6,299 bases of DNA from Deltaproteobacteria bacterium (GTDB lineage Bacteria; Desulfobacterota; UBA8473): assembly GCA_030643245.1 (NCBI GenBank), contig DAOWME010000179.1:1-6299 (forward strand), in the 5' to 3' direction. Shown here one piece after another: positions 6,138 to 6,299 of the stretch; within the stretch, counting starts at the first letter, position 1, and each line of letters begins with the position of its first letter. The notes under the pieces were generated by a model, which ran no database searches, was not told the origin of the DNA, and saw only the letters and a list, made by a program, of their open reading frames with translations. The position numbers and the translations under genes were made by a program.

Positions 6138-6157
6138 GATATCCTTCGGAGGATATC
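6138..6157 (+). terminator. Hairpin after the efflux operon, possible terminator
   Basis: GATATCCT (6138-6145) and AGGATATC (6150-6157) are perfect complements around a TCGG tetraloop, 25 bases after the permease stop codon. The position fits the end of the operon. The sequence after it (CGTATCCTATTC) is not a T-tract, so it may be a weak or Rho-assisted terminator or an mRNA 3'-end stabiliser. The remaining 140 bases to the window edge show no supported gene. Confidence 0.45.
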
Positions 6158-6299
6158 CGTATCCTATTCAAAATTCCTGGTATGTCATCAAGCTGGAGCA
6201 AAGAAGTCAGAGGGAGTTCCCAGAAAAGTGGTCATGGGGGTGGACAGGATGGAGAGATGGTGTTAATATGAGAATATGAGCCCCACAGAGATTAACGAA

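Noticed and set aside
6182..6271. A 29-codon plus-strand frame (MSSSWSKEVRGSSQ...) after the operon
   Set aside because: There is no Shine-Dalgarno and no recognisable family. The Gly-rich stretch alone is not evidence of a gene.
6276..6299. ATG followed by seven open codons to the window end, a possible start of the next gene
   Set aside because: Too short to judge, and no Shine-Dalgarno at proper spacing.

Overview
The window looks like bacterial chromosome from a Gram-negative, possibly a deltaproteobacterial (Desulfobacterota-like) organism. This rests on an envelope-spanning RND efflux pair, a DUF1232 plus J-domain protein, the style of the decayed transposase, and an intergenic palindromic repeat of a kind I recall from such genomes. 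No taxonomic marker gene is present, so the placement is tentative.

Layout: (1) Positions 1-282 are non-coding and hold an imperfect palindromic repeat (16-60, with its wider unit over about 1-105) and two small hairpins. (2) On the minus strand, 744-283 encodes a 153-residue membrane-anchored J-domain co-chaperone, with a possible promoter and a 10-bp inverted repeat upstream. (3) About 1745-955, minus strand, is the C-terminal ~200 residues of an IS4/IS701-like DDE transposase. It is truncated at its N-terminal side, broken by a one-base frameshift, and interrupted by a 181-bp element (1287-1467) with 23-bp perfect terminal inverted repeats and a 3-bp TAA target duplication. Removing the element and one TAA copy restores the transposase reading frame exactly, so it is a MITE-like insertion nested inside an already mobile sequence. 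(4) On the plus strand, 1830-2966 encodes a periplasmic membrane-fusion (adaptor) protein and 3017-6112 encodes a full-length HAE-1-like RND permease. They form a two-gene operon for proton-driven efflux. No outer-membrane channel gene or regulator gene is in the window. (5) Positions 6113-6299 are non-coding as far as can be seen, apart from a strong 8-bp hairpin that may end the operon.

The adaptor would link the permease trimer to an outer-membrane factor encoded elsewhere. The J-domain gene is transcribed the other way and shows no functional link to the pump. I see no evidence of an undescribed multi-gene system. The most notable feature is the nested, precisely datable MITE-like insertion.
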